Assembly (NCBI RefSeq): GCF_036320965.1
Contig: NC_092232.1
Location: 58,032,716 to 58,096,715, forward strand
Direction of reading: 5' to 3'
Length of the DNA stretch: 64,000 nt
Source: Panulirus ornatus
Taxonomy: Eukaryota > Arthropoda > Malacostraca > Decapoda > Palinuridae
Part shown: in pieces, positions 11,721-21,459 of the stretch
Position numbering within the stretch: the first letter of the stretch is position 1
Layout of the letters: the number at the start of each line of letters is the position of its first letter
Made by a program: the position numbers and the translations under genes
Notes under the pieces: model-generated
Database searches by the model: none
What the model saw: the letters and a program-made list of their open reading frames with translations, nothing else
Told to the model about the DNA's origin: nothing

Positions 11721-12359
11721 TCAGTTCTTCTCCAGTGAAAGCAAAAAATCATCGAGAAATTCATTTGCTTCCTCAATATCAGGATCTTGTGGCTCTGTGT
11801 GGGGGACGGGGCTGGTGGGCTGTGTGTCTGGCTGTGTCTGGGAAGCGGGGCTGGTGGTCTCTGTGACTTGCTGTGTCTGGGAAGCGGGGCTGATGGTCTC
11901 TGTGACTGGCTGTGTCTGGAGATCAGGGGAAGTCTTGGGTATAAATTTCAATATACTGTGAGCGATATCGTCTCTCAACCGATTCCTCTCGATCTTCTCT
12001 TGCACGGCCTTCATGATGCGTTTGGGCGGCTTTCTCCATTTTCTTTGCATTTCAGTTGGTGATCCTGCGCCATCGAGCCACATGATACCAGAATAGTATC
12101 GTTCCTGTTTCCCAACGGGTCCAATCTTGGTGTCACACATGATGCCGAGTGAACCCAAATGGCGGCCGATGTTTACGTTGGAAGCCACGGGCTCGTTATG
12201 TATCTTGCAGTAACTTTCATACCGTTGCTGCAGCTCTTTCCTGCTGATAAGGTACCGCTTCATAGTAATAGTCTTTCCCTTCATTTGAACGAAGGTATTC
12301 ATGAAACTAACAAAGGAAGCCTTTCCTTTGTAATCCCGTTTGTAGTAACAGAAAGCCAT
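11721..12359 (-). CDS. Putative winged-helix protein resembling D5/P4 primase C-termini, copy A
   Basis: This is a 212-residue intronless ORF. Residues about 34-96 carry KELQQRYESYCKIHNE, then NIGRHLGSLGI, then QERYYSGIMW. The spacing resembles the C-terminal winged-helix segment of D5/P4-type viral and plasmid primase-helicases (YxxYCxxN, GRxLxxLGI, RYYxGI). This is a pattern resemblance, not a confirmed homology; no ATPase or primase domain is present. After a basic stretch (residues 105-130) come 13-residue repeats (TQQVTETTSPASQ type, about three units) and an acidic tail, EEANEFLDDFLLSLEKN. The start ATG is at 12,357-12,359. Upstream (12,521-12,578) lies an AT-rich module and the palindrome TAACCGAGGTTA, shared with the RRM gene. 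DNA binding is inferred. Copy B has seven repeats. Confidence 0.6.
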   Translation of the reverse strand: MAFCYYKRDYKGKASFVSFMNTFVQMKGKTITMKRYLISRKELQQRYESYCKIHNEPVASNVNIGRHLGSLGIMCDTKIGPVGKQERYYSGIMWLDGAGSPTEMQRKWRKPPKRIMKAVQEKIERNRLRDDIAHSILKFIPKTSPDLQTQPVTETISPASQTQQVTETTSPASQTQPDTQPTSPVPHTEPQDPDIEEANEFLDDFLLSLEKN

Positions 12360-12520
12360 TGAAGACGTGGACTGGGTCAGGCGAAGTTACACAGACTAAC
12401 AAGATAGTCCTTTAATCAATGGTCCTGTATCAGCACTGAACTCGAAATACGTCAGAACGACAATTTCAACCCAGGGCTGGAGGGCCAGTTGATGATATTC
12501 TCACGTCTTGCTCAACCAAG

Positions 12521-12578
12521 TAACCTCGGTTAGACCTTGTTTATATTTAAATATAGTAAAGTTAATATAGTGAATCTT
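12521..12578 (-). promoter_or_regulatory. Shared upstream module of the winged-helix-like gene, copy A
   Basis: Read on the minus strand, a TTCACTATATT block is followed by ATATTTAAATATAAACAAG and then TAACCGAGGTTACTT. The TATAAAC core could act as a TATA box. The first part is nearly identical to sequence upstream of the double-protease gene (50,244-50,267). The second part is identical to sequence upstream of the RRM gene (63,901-63,912). Promoter function is inferred. Confidence 0.5.
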
Positions 12579-12687
12579 GATGTTTCTATTTATATGTAAG
12601 GTGCAATGTAGTTTATATAACGTTCACCTTCCAGATGGGTTCCTGACATACCAACTTACATTCAGATATATATATATATATATATAT

Positions 12688-12930
12688 TTTATCCCTGGGG
12701 ATAGGGGAGAAAGAATACTTCCCACGTATTCCCTGCGTGTCGTAGAAGGCGACTAAAAGGGAAGGGAGCGGGGGGCTGGAAATCCTCCCCTCTCGTTTTT
12801 TTTTTTAATTTTTCCAAAGAGGGAACAGAGAAGGGGGCCAGGTGAGGATATTCCCTCAAAGGCCCAGTCCTCTGTTCTTAACGCTACCTCGCTATCGCGG
12901 GAAATGGCGAATAGTATGAAAAAAAAAATA
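12688..12930 (+). mobile_element. Short non-autonomous RTE-derived element N1
   Basis: The first part matches the RTE 5' UTR seen at 6,280-6,430 (ATAGGGGAGAAAGAATACTT, then GAAGGCGACTAAAAGGGAAG). The last part (CGCTACCTCGCTATCGCGGG, then an A-run) resembles the RTE 3' tail at 3,190-3,230. It has no coding capacity. The structure fits a short element mobilised by RTE machinery, about 240 bp long. Confidence 0.65.
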
Positions 12931-12944
12931 TATATCTTTTCTTT

Positions 12945-13178
12945 CTTTTAAACTATTCGCCATTTCCCGCGTTAGCGAGGTAGCGTTAGGAACAGAGGAC
13001 TGGGCCTTTTTTGGAATATCCTCATCTGGCCCCCTCTGTTCCTTCTTTTGAAAAATTTAAAAAAAACGAGAGGGGAGGATTTCCAGCCCCCGCTCCCTCC
13101 CCTTTTAGTCGCCTTCTGCGACACGCATGGAATACGTGGGAAGCATTCTTAATCCCCCATCCCCAGGGATAAATATAT
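12945..13178 (-). mobile_element. Short non-autonomous RTE-derived element N2
   Basis: This is the same element as N1 in the opposite orientation. It meets N1 tail to tail across a short A/T-rich spacer, making a roughly 490-bp palindrome. That repeats the tail-to-tail layout of the full RTE pair at 1.7-4.9 kb. Confidence 0.65.
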
Positions 13179-13185
13179 ATATGTA

Positions 13186-13440
13186 CAATCCCAAGGGATA
13201 GGGGAGAAAGAATACTTCCCACGTATTCCCTGCGTGTTGTAAAAGGCGACTAAAAGGGAAGGGAGTGGGGGGACTGGAAATCCTCCCCTCTCGTTTTTTT
13301 TTTTTTTTTAATTTTCCAAGAGAAGGACGAGAGAAGGGGGCCAGATGAGGATATTCCCGCAAAGGCTTAGTCCTCTGTTCTTAACGCTACCTCACTAACG
13401 CGGGAAATGGTGAATAGTATGAAAGAAAAAAAAAGATATA
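13186..13440 (+). mobile_element. Short non-autonomous RTE-derived element N3
   Basis: A third copy runs from ATAGGGGAGAAAGAATACTT at about 13,198 to GCTACCTCACTAACGCGGGA and an A-rich tail. Its structure is the same as N1. Confidence 0.65.
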
Positions 13441-13690
13441 TATATAAAGTATGAATAAATGTGGCGGGGTGGCGACGAGAATGAATAAAAGCAGTAAGTA
13501 TGAAGTATTTACATGTGTATATATATATATGTGTATGTATGAATATGTATAGGTTGAAATGCATAGGTATGTATATGGGCGTTTCTGCACGTGTATGTGT
13601 ATACATGTGTATGTGGGAGGGTTGGCCCATTCTTTCGTGTGATTCCTTTCGTTGCCTCGCTAACGCGGGATACAACGAGAAATTATAAGT
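13441..13690 (+). mobile_element. RTE 3' UTR fragment
   Basis: TGTATATACATGTGTATG-like text, then GGGTTGGCCCATTCTTTCGT and CCTCGCTAACGCGGGA, matches the RTE 3' UTR at 3,100-3,225. No coding part is retained. Confidence 0.6.
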
Positions 13691-14289
13691 AAATAAAGTA
13701 TACAAGTAATGGGAGTGTGTGTTTGTGGTAGTAGTGAGTGGGTGTGTTAAGCGTGGAAAGGAAGGACAGTTAAAGTCCTTTTTTGTAGACTGGAGGTTTG
13801 AAAACGGGGTTTAACGGGCCTCGGTGCCTCTATATATGATGGAATACGTGCTTGCCATTGGTTGACAATGATCTACCAATGAGAGGGCTGCATTTGATAT
13901 AGTTTGATAAGTTGTAAGGGTGAAATTCCTATGTATTGTTTGGGTTAGGTATCAGTAATTTGGTAATGTCGTCTTCGGTGGTGCGAGCGCGTTTTATGCA
14001 CTAGCAGACACAAACTCCCTCCCTATTGGCTGAAGAAAAGCCATAAGCTCCGCCCACCCTGCCTCACTTGATCCGGATGAAGGTTGAAAGGCAATTTTAT
14101 ACAATTATCTCTATGTATATAGGGAAAAAGGTAAAATATAATGGTGTCATAAGATAGAGCTTGCTGTGTTGTCTATGTTCCATAAGATACATACAAAGAA
14201 AAATGGACATTTCACAAAAAGCACACGATGATAGGCACAGAAGGTACAACTGCTACTTTAACGTCCATCTGACCCGGTATATATAAGAA
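13691..14289. other. Unassigned intergenic sequence
   Basis: No ORF, repeat family or RNA is recognised. A TATATAAG at about 14,279-14,286, just before the LINE, could be incidental. Confidence 0.5.
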
Positions 14290-14397
14290 TGTTCCTATGT
14301 ATACATCATCTTTTCTAGCCATTCGAGAAGGTTCTTGCTGCTCCTGTCTCGGCCACGTGTTAACCACGTGGTTGATGGAGGATTAACCGCCAGATCC

Positions 14398-14566
14398 CAC
14401 GAAGAGAGAAGAAAGAAGAGAGAAGACAGAAGAGAGAAGACAGTAGAGAGAAGAAAGAAGACAGAAGATAGAAGAGAGAAGACAGAAGAGAGAAGAAAGA
14501 AGACAGAAGAGAGAAGAAAGAAGAAAGAAGACAGAAGACAGAAGAGAGAAGACAGAAGAAAGAAGT
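14398..14566. repeat. GAAGA-type purine repeat in the LINE 5' region
   Basis: A purine-only run on the plus strand made of AGAAGACAGAAGAGAG-like units. Both strands read open by composition, so the ORFs here are not evidence of genes. Confidence 0.85.
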
Positions 14567-14944
14567 GGATTGTAACGTTGCCTCCCGCGTTGGTCCTTCC
14601 CGCGGGAGACCGTTACGGTGACGACGCCGGCAGGCTGTTCCCTCACCACCCTCGCTGCTCCCCACACCCCCGCGTTGCCTCCACTCCATCTTCACATGTC
14701 TTTTTATTTTCTATTTTTTATCATCCATCATCCATCTCTCGACCGTTTGGCTTGAGCAATCTCTACCCCAGCTTCCCCAACCCATTCTGGAAAACTCATT
14801 TTCCTGAGGAGTGGAGGCTGGAGTGGACCTGTTCTCACCTGACGGGGTGGAGACCCTCACACTATCTCTTACCTCTCCCCTACCTTGGACCGTCGAGCCT
14901 CCCTCACTCACGTTTTCTCGCACTAGGACACTGATGCCACCAAC

Positions 14945-16512
14945 ATGCCGCCTGACATACGTCTAAAATCCCTCAAAACTGATTGTCCCCCTCCTTCCAC
15001 GTTCGAACTCCTGGCCATCGTCTTTAAGACCACTGAGATCCGTCCTACTAGGGTCATTCAATTCCCCTCGAACAAATACCAGTTTAAGATTTGCTTGGGC
15101 AAAGATAGTGATTTAGATAGAATCCTATCTAAGCCTCTCCTTGATGAACTAGCTAAAAACAAACTAACAAAAAACTACCAAATCGTTCAGGACCGCTGCC
15201 CCTTCAAGCTAGATGTACTATTATTGCCTACAATGTTGATGAATCTATCTTGTCCCTCAGCCCTTTGGAGATTGTTGAAGCCATCAATGGCGAAAACAAT
15301 GACGTTAATGTCATCAACGTCTATAAACCGAATAACTCCAGATCAATAAAGATACAATGTTCAAACCCGACCGAGGCCGATCACCTGCTCTCCCGGGGAG
15401 TCCTGTTCCCCATGATCTCTGTGCCTGCAAAATCCCTGAAGAAAGATGAATATCTCGACGTACAACAATGTTTCAAATGTCTGAAATACGGACATGAGAC
15501 TAAGAACTGTAAAGAACCCCACCAAACCTGTAGTCAATGCGCGGAAACTGGTCATGGTTTCCTTGATTGCAAGGTTGAGGCAGCGAAGTGTGTCAACTGT
15601 AAAGGTGAACACGTTGCTGTATCTGGGCTGTGCCCACGTAAGAAGGAGCAACTCTGCGCAGTGCGTCAGGCACAAAAATCCAACTCACCTCCTTCCACAA
15701 ACACTCACCTCTACGCAACAGTTGCTGCTGCTGCTCCTCCCCCTGCCACCCAAGCTTCTCCTATCCCAACTACTAATTCTTCAGACCTCCTCACCCTACA
15801 AGGTAGGATGCATGCGTGCTACCTAAAAGCGTTGTTCCTGAGCGGGGAAGATAAGTCGGAATTCATCAGAATTTTCGATTTGCTTCTTGCTCATAACAAC
15901 CTACCCAATGTACGAACTCCACCTGAACTCCTCAGCTCCCCCGCCACCAACCATCCCTCACCGACCCCTGTCTCGTCCGCCACCCTGACCCCTAACGAAA
16001 ACGTATCCCAGGAGACCCCCAGTAACACTTCCAACTCTCCCCCAACTACTCAACCTGTCACCCTCCCAACTTCCAATACCCCCTCCGCACCCCCTAACAC
16101 AACTCCATCCACAACCCCCCCAACCCAACACCAACAATCCTACTGTCTCTCCAAATACCGATTCCTCTCCCACCCCCACCGTCCCAACTTACACCACCAC
16201 GACAGTTCCCCCAGAACCTCCACTCACCAATCCCCCCCTCCCCCCTCCCCCTCCCTCCGTCCCCTACCTAACCCACCCAGAGGAGCCCCAGCACCTGACC
16301 CTGCCGACACACCAGACAAACCACCAACGGTCAACCTCAACCTTCAACTCGTCGACAATGATCCTCTCTCCTCCCCTCTCCCCTCTCCTGACCCCTCACC
16401 AGATATATCCAGACCCAAGACTAGAAACATGATACACGTGAAACACTCAAACGGTATGTCAACGGCCTTCATCGCCAACAGGCACAGAAGGCCAGTAAAC
16501 TTCCATAAGTAG
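14945..16512 (+). pseudogene. Jockey-like LINE gag (ORF1)
   Basis: The start is MPPDIRLKSLKTDCP at 14,945. A +1-type frameshift near 15,225-15,300 moves the frame to the 15,250-16,512 ORF. Three CCHC-type zinc knuckles follow in series: CFKCLKYGHETKNC, CSQCAETGHGFLDC and CVNCKGEHVAVSGLC. Then comes a long Pro/Thr/Ser-rich region. The knuckles bind element RNA in ribonucleoprotein assembly (known for the family). The frameshift makes this copy non-functional unless it is an assembly error. Confidence 0.75.
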
Positions 16513-16519
16513 TAAAATG

Positions 16520-19211
16520 CTAAAAATCCTACAGTTTAACGTGCGCAGCTGTCACAATGGCCGTCATCTGATTGCCACTCTCCTCGAAGAGAATTACCCG
16601 ATGTTGTGATATTTAACATCACATGTATCACCAACGGATACAAAATTAGACATTACGGGTATACATCACGACAGTCTCCAGACAGTAGACACGAGGGAGT
16701 CGCCATTCTCATACGCAACACCATCGAACACGAATACCTCGCCATCTCATGGCAATACGAACACTTTCTAGCAGTTAAGGTAAACACAATACATGGCTTC
16801 ATTATCTTCTGCACTAAATACTCTCGACCCAACACTACCATTCCACTCCTTGATCTCTACACAGTATTCAGTCACACACATATCCCAGTCTACCTTCTAG
16901 CTAACCTCAACGCCCAACACAGAACCTTCCACCACAGCAGAAACAATTCTCATGGTGATGACTTATTCAATTTATACTCATGCAAACGTCTTAACTTCCT
17001 AGGACCTTACTTCCACACCGTCTTCACTGGCCCAGGGGGATAAGGCAGACCTGACCTTGTCTTCTCCAACAGAGCCAGAAATAATCTTCATAATTTCTTG
17101 TCTCCAGGACCACTGTGTGGTTCCGACCACATCCCTATCTTTCTTCATCTCTCGTCTAACCCTATCCTCGTCCCATCACCCTCACACTACCACTACAAAA
17201 AAGTAGACTAAGACAACTTCAAAGACACTTTCTCCAACTGCACTTACACGACAAACTATGAAAATCACCCAATAACACTAATAGACACAGAAATAGAACA
17301 TATACATGGAACAATCACACAGGCAGCTGACGCCTCTATCCCAACATCTTCATTTACATCAAGATACTCCTTCTTCCTTTCTCCCAAAACAACCAGACTC
17401 CTCTCGTGCTACCGTCGACGCTTTGAGCATAACAGACATCGTTTGGGCCTAGTACGGTGGGACCTCACATCCCTACGAAACCACACACTCAACAGCCTTC
17501 TAGAAGACCACAATAGACACTGGAAATCTCTCATCACCACAACAGATCAACACCGAATTAAATCTCCTCAAGAGTTTTGGAACAGAACCCGGAAACTCAA
17601 AGGAATACCGAAAACAGACTTCAATCGGCTAAATGACGACAACACTCTACACCATAACCCACAAGACATCGCGAACATTTTTCAAAAACACTGGGAAGGT
17701 ATCCTTCACCCTCAACCCCCCCACCCCCAACCCCCCACCGTCCCCACCCTCTGGCGTACGACCAATCGCTTCACATGACCACTTTCTCACAACTCCCATA
17801 AGAACGAGCGAGGTCAAATTCTTCCTCTTCAAATCGCACAAAGTATCCCCAGGTAACTCAGGCATTGGTTACCAGCTACTTACACATCTCCCTGACAACA
17901 CTATTAAAGCCATCACCTTCCTCTTCAACGCGGCACTAGCCTCTGGCTATTTTACCGCGGCCTTCAAAACAGCAACAACCACAATGATACCTAAACCCAA
18001 CAAATCCAATAGGGACCCAGTGAACTACAGACCCATCAGCCTACTTGAGTCCACTGGGAAGACATTTGAAAGAATCTTAAACAACAGACTTAGACAACAC
18101 CTAACATACAACAACCTACTCTCACACAAACAGTTTGGCTTTCGTCAACATCATACAAGATGAAGTCAACATAATCACTAACTACATTAAAAACAACACG
18201 CGGACACACAAAATGACCGCCTTCATCACAAATGATGTTGAAAAAGCCTTTGACACCGTTTGGCACGATGGATTGAGATACAAACTAAGCACCCAATTTC
18301 AACTCCCACGACCCGCCATTAAACTTCTTTCTAACTATCATAGCAACAGAAAATCCCGAATCAAATACAGAAACACTTACTCAAACTACTTCTTCCTCAA
18401 TGCCGGTGTACCTCAAGGCTCCGTGCTGGCCCCCACTCTTTACACACTCTACTCAAATGATCTTCCCAATCCTATACACCTGGACTCCATCACTCTCCAA
18501 TATGCAGATGATATTACTCAACTGATCAGAGCCGTAACCCTCACACACTTAATCAGCAGAACCCAACAGGAAATTGACCACGTTTCGCTTTGGGAGTTAA
18601 AATGGAGTATTAAATCAAATCCTGCCAAATTCAACATATCTTACTTTAACGTACGTCAGAGATACAACATAAGTAATGTCTACCTACACTCCCGTATACA
18701 CCGTCATTTAGCCATTCCCATCTCAAACACCAACACTGTCCTGGGCCTAAACTATGATGTACACCTGAGAATGAACCGATATGTTCAGTGTATAGCGGTT
18801 ATTGCGAGAGCAGAGCTCGAGAAATTGTATAGATTTAGAGAGGTGCAATTCAAAACCAAATTGCACCTCTACAAAGCATTAATACGACCACTTATCATTT
18901 ATGCCTTTCAGCTCTCGAACTCGGAGCCAAATCCAACATCCATGCACTCCAAATACGTAATTCAGAACAATGCTCTACGTTGGGCTTTTAACATCAAATG
19001 GCACGAGTTCATCAGAAACACAGAACTTCACGAGAGAGTACGAATCCCTCCTCTAAACATCTACTGGAGGAAATTGTTTGAAAGACAAGTAGAGCGATTT
19101 CAAATACATCATACTCACTGGATTGATTACTTCAACAATCTCCTAGGAATAGATCACACAGGTAACATGTTTAATATACAACCTGGACAACATCCAGTGA
19201 CCATGTATTAA
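16520..19211 (+). pseudogene. Jockey-like LINE pol (endonuclease plus reverse transcriptase)
   Basis: The endonuclease region is recognisable (VLANLNAQHRTFHHS; later GSDHIPIFLHL in another frame) but has several stops. The RT is split at about 18,130 by a frameshift. The upstream part carries NYRPISLLESTGKTFERIL and KQFGFRQHHT. The downstream part has MTAFITNDVEKAFDTVWH (motif A), GVPQGSVLAPTLYTL (motif B) and LQYADDITQL (catalytic YADD). The RT C-terminal domain runs to 19,211. It is inactive because of the frameshifts and stops. Confidence 0.75.
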
Positions 19212-19319
19212 AAACTAAAAATCACTATAGATCTTGCTGCTAAGTCCGTGCTTGGAACGCCTTGGTAAAATCAGTGTCCATCTGCCAGAGATACGATCCA
19301 TCTCCTCCTATATCCTTAT

Positions 19320-19400
19320 TAAAAAGAAAAATAAATAGATAAATAGATAAATGAATAAATAAATGAATAAATAGATAAATAAATAAATGAAAAATAAATC
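19320..19400. repeat. AAATA/GATA 3' tail of the LINE
   Basis: A simple repeat of AAATAAATAGATAAAT type closes the LINE, as expected for microsatellite-like tails of this group. Confidence 0.7.
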
Positions 19401-19440
19401 TACGAAAAGAATATCAATAAAAAAACAAATAGAAGAAAAC

Positions 19441-19745
19441 AAACTCGCCCTCCACTTATTATCTCTGCCCTACTTATCCTATTATTCCTATGCAAGCTGG
19501 GTTAAGCCCTGGCTCTTTTCCTCCCTCTAAAATTCACTTCCTCTAACAAATCTTGCTCTTCCCCCCCTCTCTTTTCCCGCTCTTCCTTGGAAGGGACTTT
19601 TCTATCATCATTCCTCATCATCATCACCAAACTAGTATGATTGGAGGGAACCTACAAAATTAAGCAAAGTTCTTTTGCTTCTCTTTACTTTTTCGTGTTG
19701 ATCCTGGCGTTAGTATTTACTGAAGATTCAGTGTCTTGTATTATG
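19441..19745. other. Pyrimidine-rich unassigned sequence
   Basis: It lies between the LINE tail and the Gypsy element. It could be residual LINE 3' UTR or host sequence. No gene is seen. Confidence 0.4.
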
Positions 19746-19777
19746 TCATACAGAATCACACAGGTACTATTCAGTTT

Positions 19778-20071
19778 CTAGCTCCACTGGTTTAACAAAG
19801 TTGGAGGAGGAGCAACACTAGAGTTTCTGATCGTTACACTGGTGTAATACTTGAGTAAGTTAGACCGTAAGCCAAGTACGGCCTCCAGTAGTTTCAGTAA
19901 ATGATCGTAAGTGCAGGGTAGACCCTCCAGGCCCAACTTAACTGTGTCCCTCACGATGTGGACCTGGCGGGGAGTCGTGAGAAGGGCGCCTGGAACTGCC
20001 ATGGTGTCATATACAGGAAGACACCAGAAGGACATGAGAAGGAAGAACCTGGAAAATGATAAACTTAGCAA
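19778..20071 (-). CDS. Env-like or accessory ORF of the Gypsy element
   Basis: A 97-codon frame starts with MLSLSFSRFFLLMSFWCLPV, which looks like a signal peptide. It lies just after integrase, where errantivirus-type elements carry env. No fusion or receptor domain is recognisable, and the frame ends before any transmembrane anchor. It may be a truncated env remnant or a chance ORF. Confidence 0.3.
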   Translation of the reverse strand: MLSLSFSRFFLLMSFWCLPVYDTMAVPGALLTTPRQVHIVRDTVKLGLEGLPCTYDHLLKLLEAVLGLRSNLLKYYTSVTIRNSSVAPPPTLLNQWS

Positions 20072-20089
20072 CTTCTTAAAGGCGAAGTC

Positions 20090-21452
20090 TTAATGAATAG
20101 TGATGTGTGTGTGTGGTGGTGTTGTGAGGGTGATGGTGATGTGAGGGTGGTGGTGATGTGAGGGTGATGGTGATGTGAGGGTGGTGGTGATGTGAGGGTG
20201 GTGGTGATGTGAGGGTGATGGTGTGGGGACAGACTGAACAGTGGTAGAAGGTGGTTGGCTTACATTGTTTGGAGGTTGAGGAGTGTTGTCTGGTGTGGGA
20301 CCGGGATGATGATGATCATCATGTTCACAATAATGTACAACTTTCAAGTGGTCCTCATGTTCTTCACGAATGTCACTTGTATTTAGATGTCGAACCCTAA
20401 ACTTATATCCCTTTAAATGAGCTAAGACTCTATAGGGTCCAGAACATTTTGGGTCAAGTTTACGATCCTCACTTGTAGAGTTAAATTCCTGCACCATTAC
20501 CAAGAGTCCGGGAGCCACCGTTAATGGTTTGGTCGATTTATTAGCCTGATCCGTGAAGGTTGTAGTGGCTTCAACTAGATTTTCCTTGATCTTTTGATGA
20601 ATCAATTGAGTCGTGCGATATTTTTCCGCTACAACTGATCTCTGGACCGCTGGACATGAAGGAGGGGACGCTATTATGTCATACCGCAACACTTTATCAA
20701 AGCCGTGTAAGGCGTGGAAGGGTGTGTCTCCAATTGACTTATAATATGCAGAGTTTAATTAACATTGGACATCAGACAGGTACTCACTCCATTCATCATG
20801 ATCAAAATTAATGTTGGTGGGAAGACGCTGGAGGATCTTACGGTTCAACCTTTCTGCCAAGCCATTCGAGGCTAAGTGATGAGCCATTATATTACATTTA
20901 CTTATGTTATACAATTTACGGAGTTCTTCTAATAATGAGTTATTAAATTCCCCACCATTATCTGTGACTAAAATCTTCGGCGCATTATGTCTGTCTAAGA
21001 TATGTTTTTTGAACGCCTTAGCGACCGTAGCTGCGTCTTTAATTTGTCTTTAATTTGAACTGGAACTAATTCACAATATCTTGTGAAGGCATCAGTAATT
21101 ACTAAGATGTATCTGTAGCCTGCCATGGACCTAGGAAAACCTCCTAATATGTCCATATGAACTCTTTCCCATGGGTATGAAGGTAAAGGATATTTCAACA
21201 CAGTCTGCAGGGTAGTGGGACTTCCCTTGTGTGTGTTACATGTCTGGCTCCTTAAAATATGATCTGTAATGTTTTTCTGCATCTTGGCCAAAAATACCTC
21301 AAACGAGTTTGCTTATAGCATTTGTCTACACCTGGGTGTGCGGTCTGCGGTGAATCATGTGATAACTTCAAGAAATTCTGTACTAATGCTGTTGGAATTA
21401 TTGTTTGTTTAAAAACACGGGCGAGCACTCCTAATTTCGCGTCCCTGCACAA
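20090..21452 (-). pseudogene. Gypsy integrase
   Basis: The N-terminal HHCC zinc region is in the 21,252-21,452 frame (LSHDSPQTAHPGV, then YFWPRC; the final CxxC follows after a frameshift). The catalytic core has VHMDILGGFPRS (first Asp), LVTDNGGEFNN (second Asp) and GLAERLNRKIL (Glu), giving the DDE triad. The C-terminal part (CSGPYRVLAHLKGYKFRVRH) resembles the GPY/F module. One stop lies near 20,758 and there are at least two frameshifts. It is non-functional as read. Confidence 0.75.
20108..20225. repeat. 18-bp tandem repeat in the Gypsy integrase tail
   Basis: Units of GTGGTGATGTGAGGGTGA type encode, on the minus strand, a His/Pro-rich run (HHHHPHIT) at the C-terminus of the integrase frame. 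The period is a multiple of three, so the frame is kept. Confidence 0.8.
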
Positions 21453-21459
21453 GACTCCC

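Larger units (their letters stand above)
6280..12617 (+). repeat. Segmental duplication copy A
   Basis: It comprises the RTE endonuclease fragment, 17-bp satellite, a conserved non-repetitive block (about 9,725-11,540) and a winged-helix-like gene. From about 8,790 it matches 24,848-28,812 (copy B). From about 6,280 to 11,530 it matches 57,580-62,535 (copy C). Part of it (10,575-11,530) matches 33,955-34,922 in inverted orientation (copy D). Similarity is high by eye, with only scattered substitutions in the conserved block. Confidence 0.85.
14290..19440 (+). mobile_element. Jockey-like non-LTR retrotransposon, full-length-like but decayed
   Basis: The element has a GA-rich 5' region (GAAGA repeats, 14,398-14,566). 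A gag ORF broken by a frameshift spans about 14,945-16,512. The pol region has an EEP endonuclease remnant (about 16,520-17,200) and an RT (about 17,443-19,211). The 3' end is a degenerate AAATA/GATA tail (19,320-19,440). Codon use is C-rich and AC-rich, unlike the RTE copies. Clade assignment rests on the three-knuckle gag plus EN-RT order and was not tested by phylogeny. The 5' boundary is approximate. Confidence 0.75.

Noticed and set aside
14335..14934. 199-codon charged ORF and antisense Leu/Ser-rich ORFs in the LINE 5' region
   Set aside because: They are produced by the GAAGA purine repeat and pass through non-coding 5' UTR.
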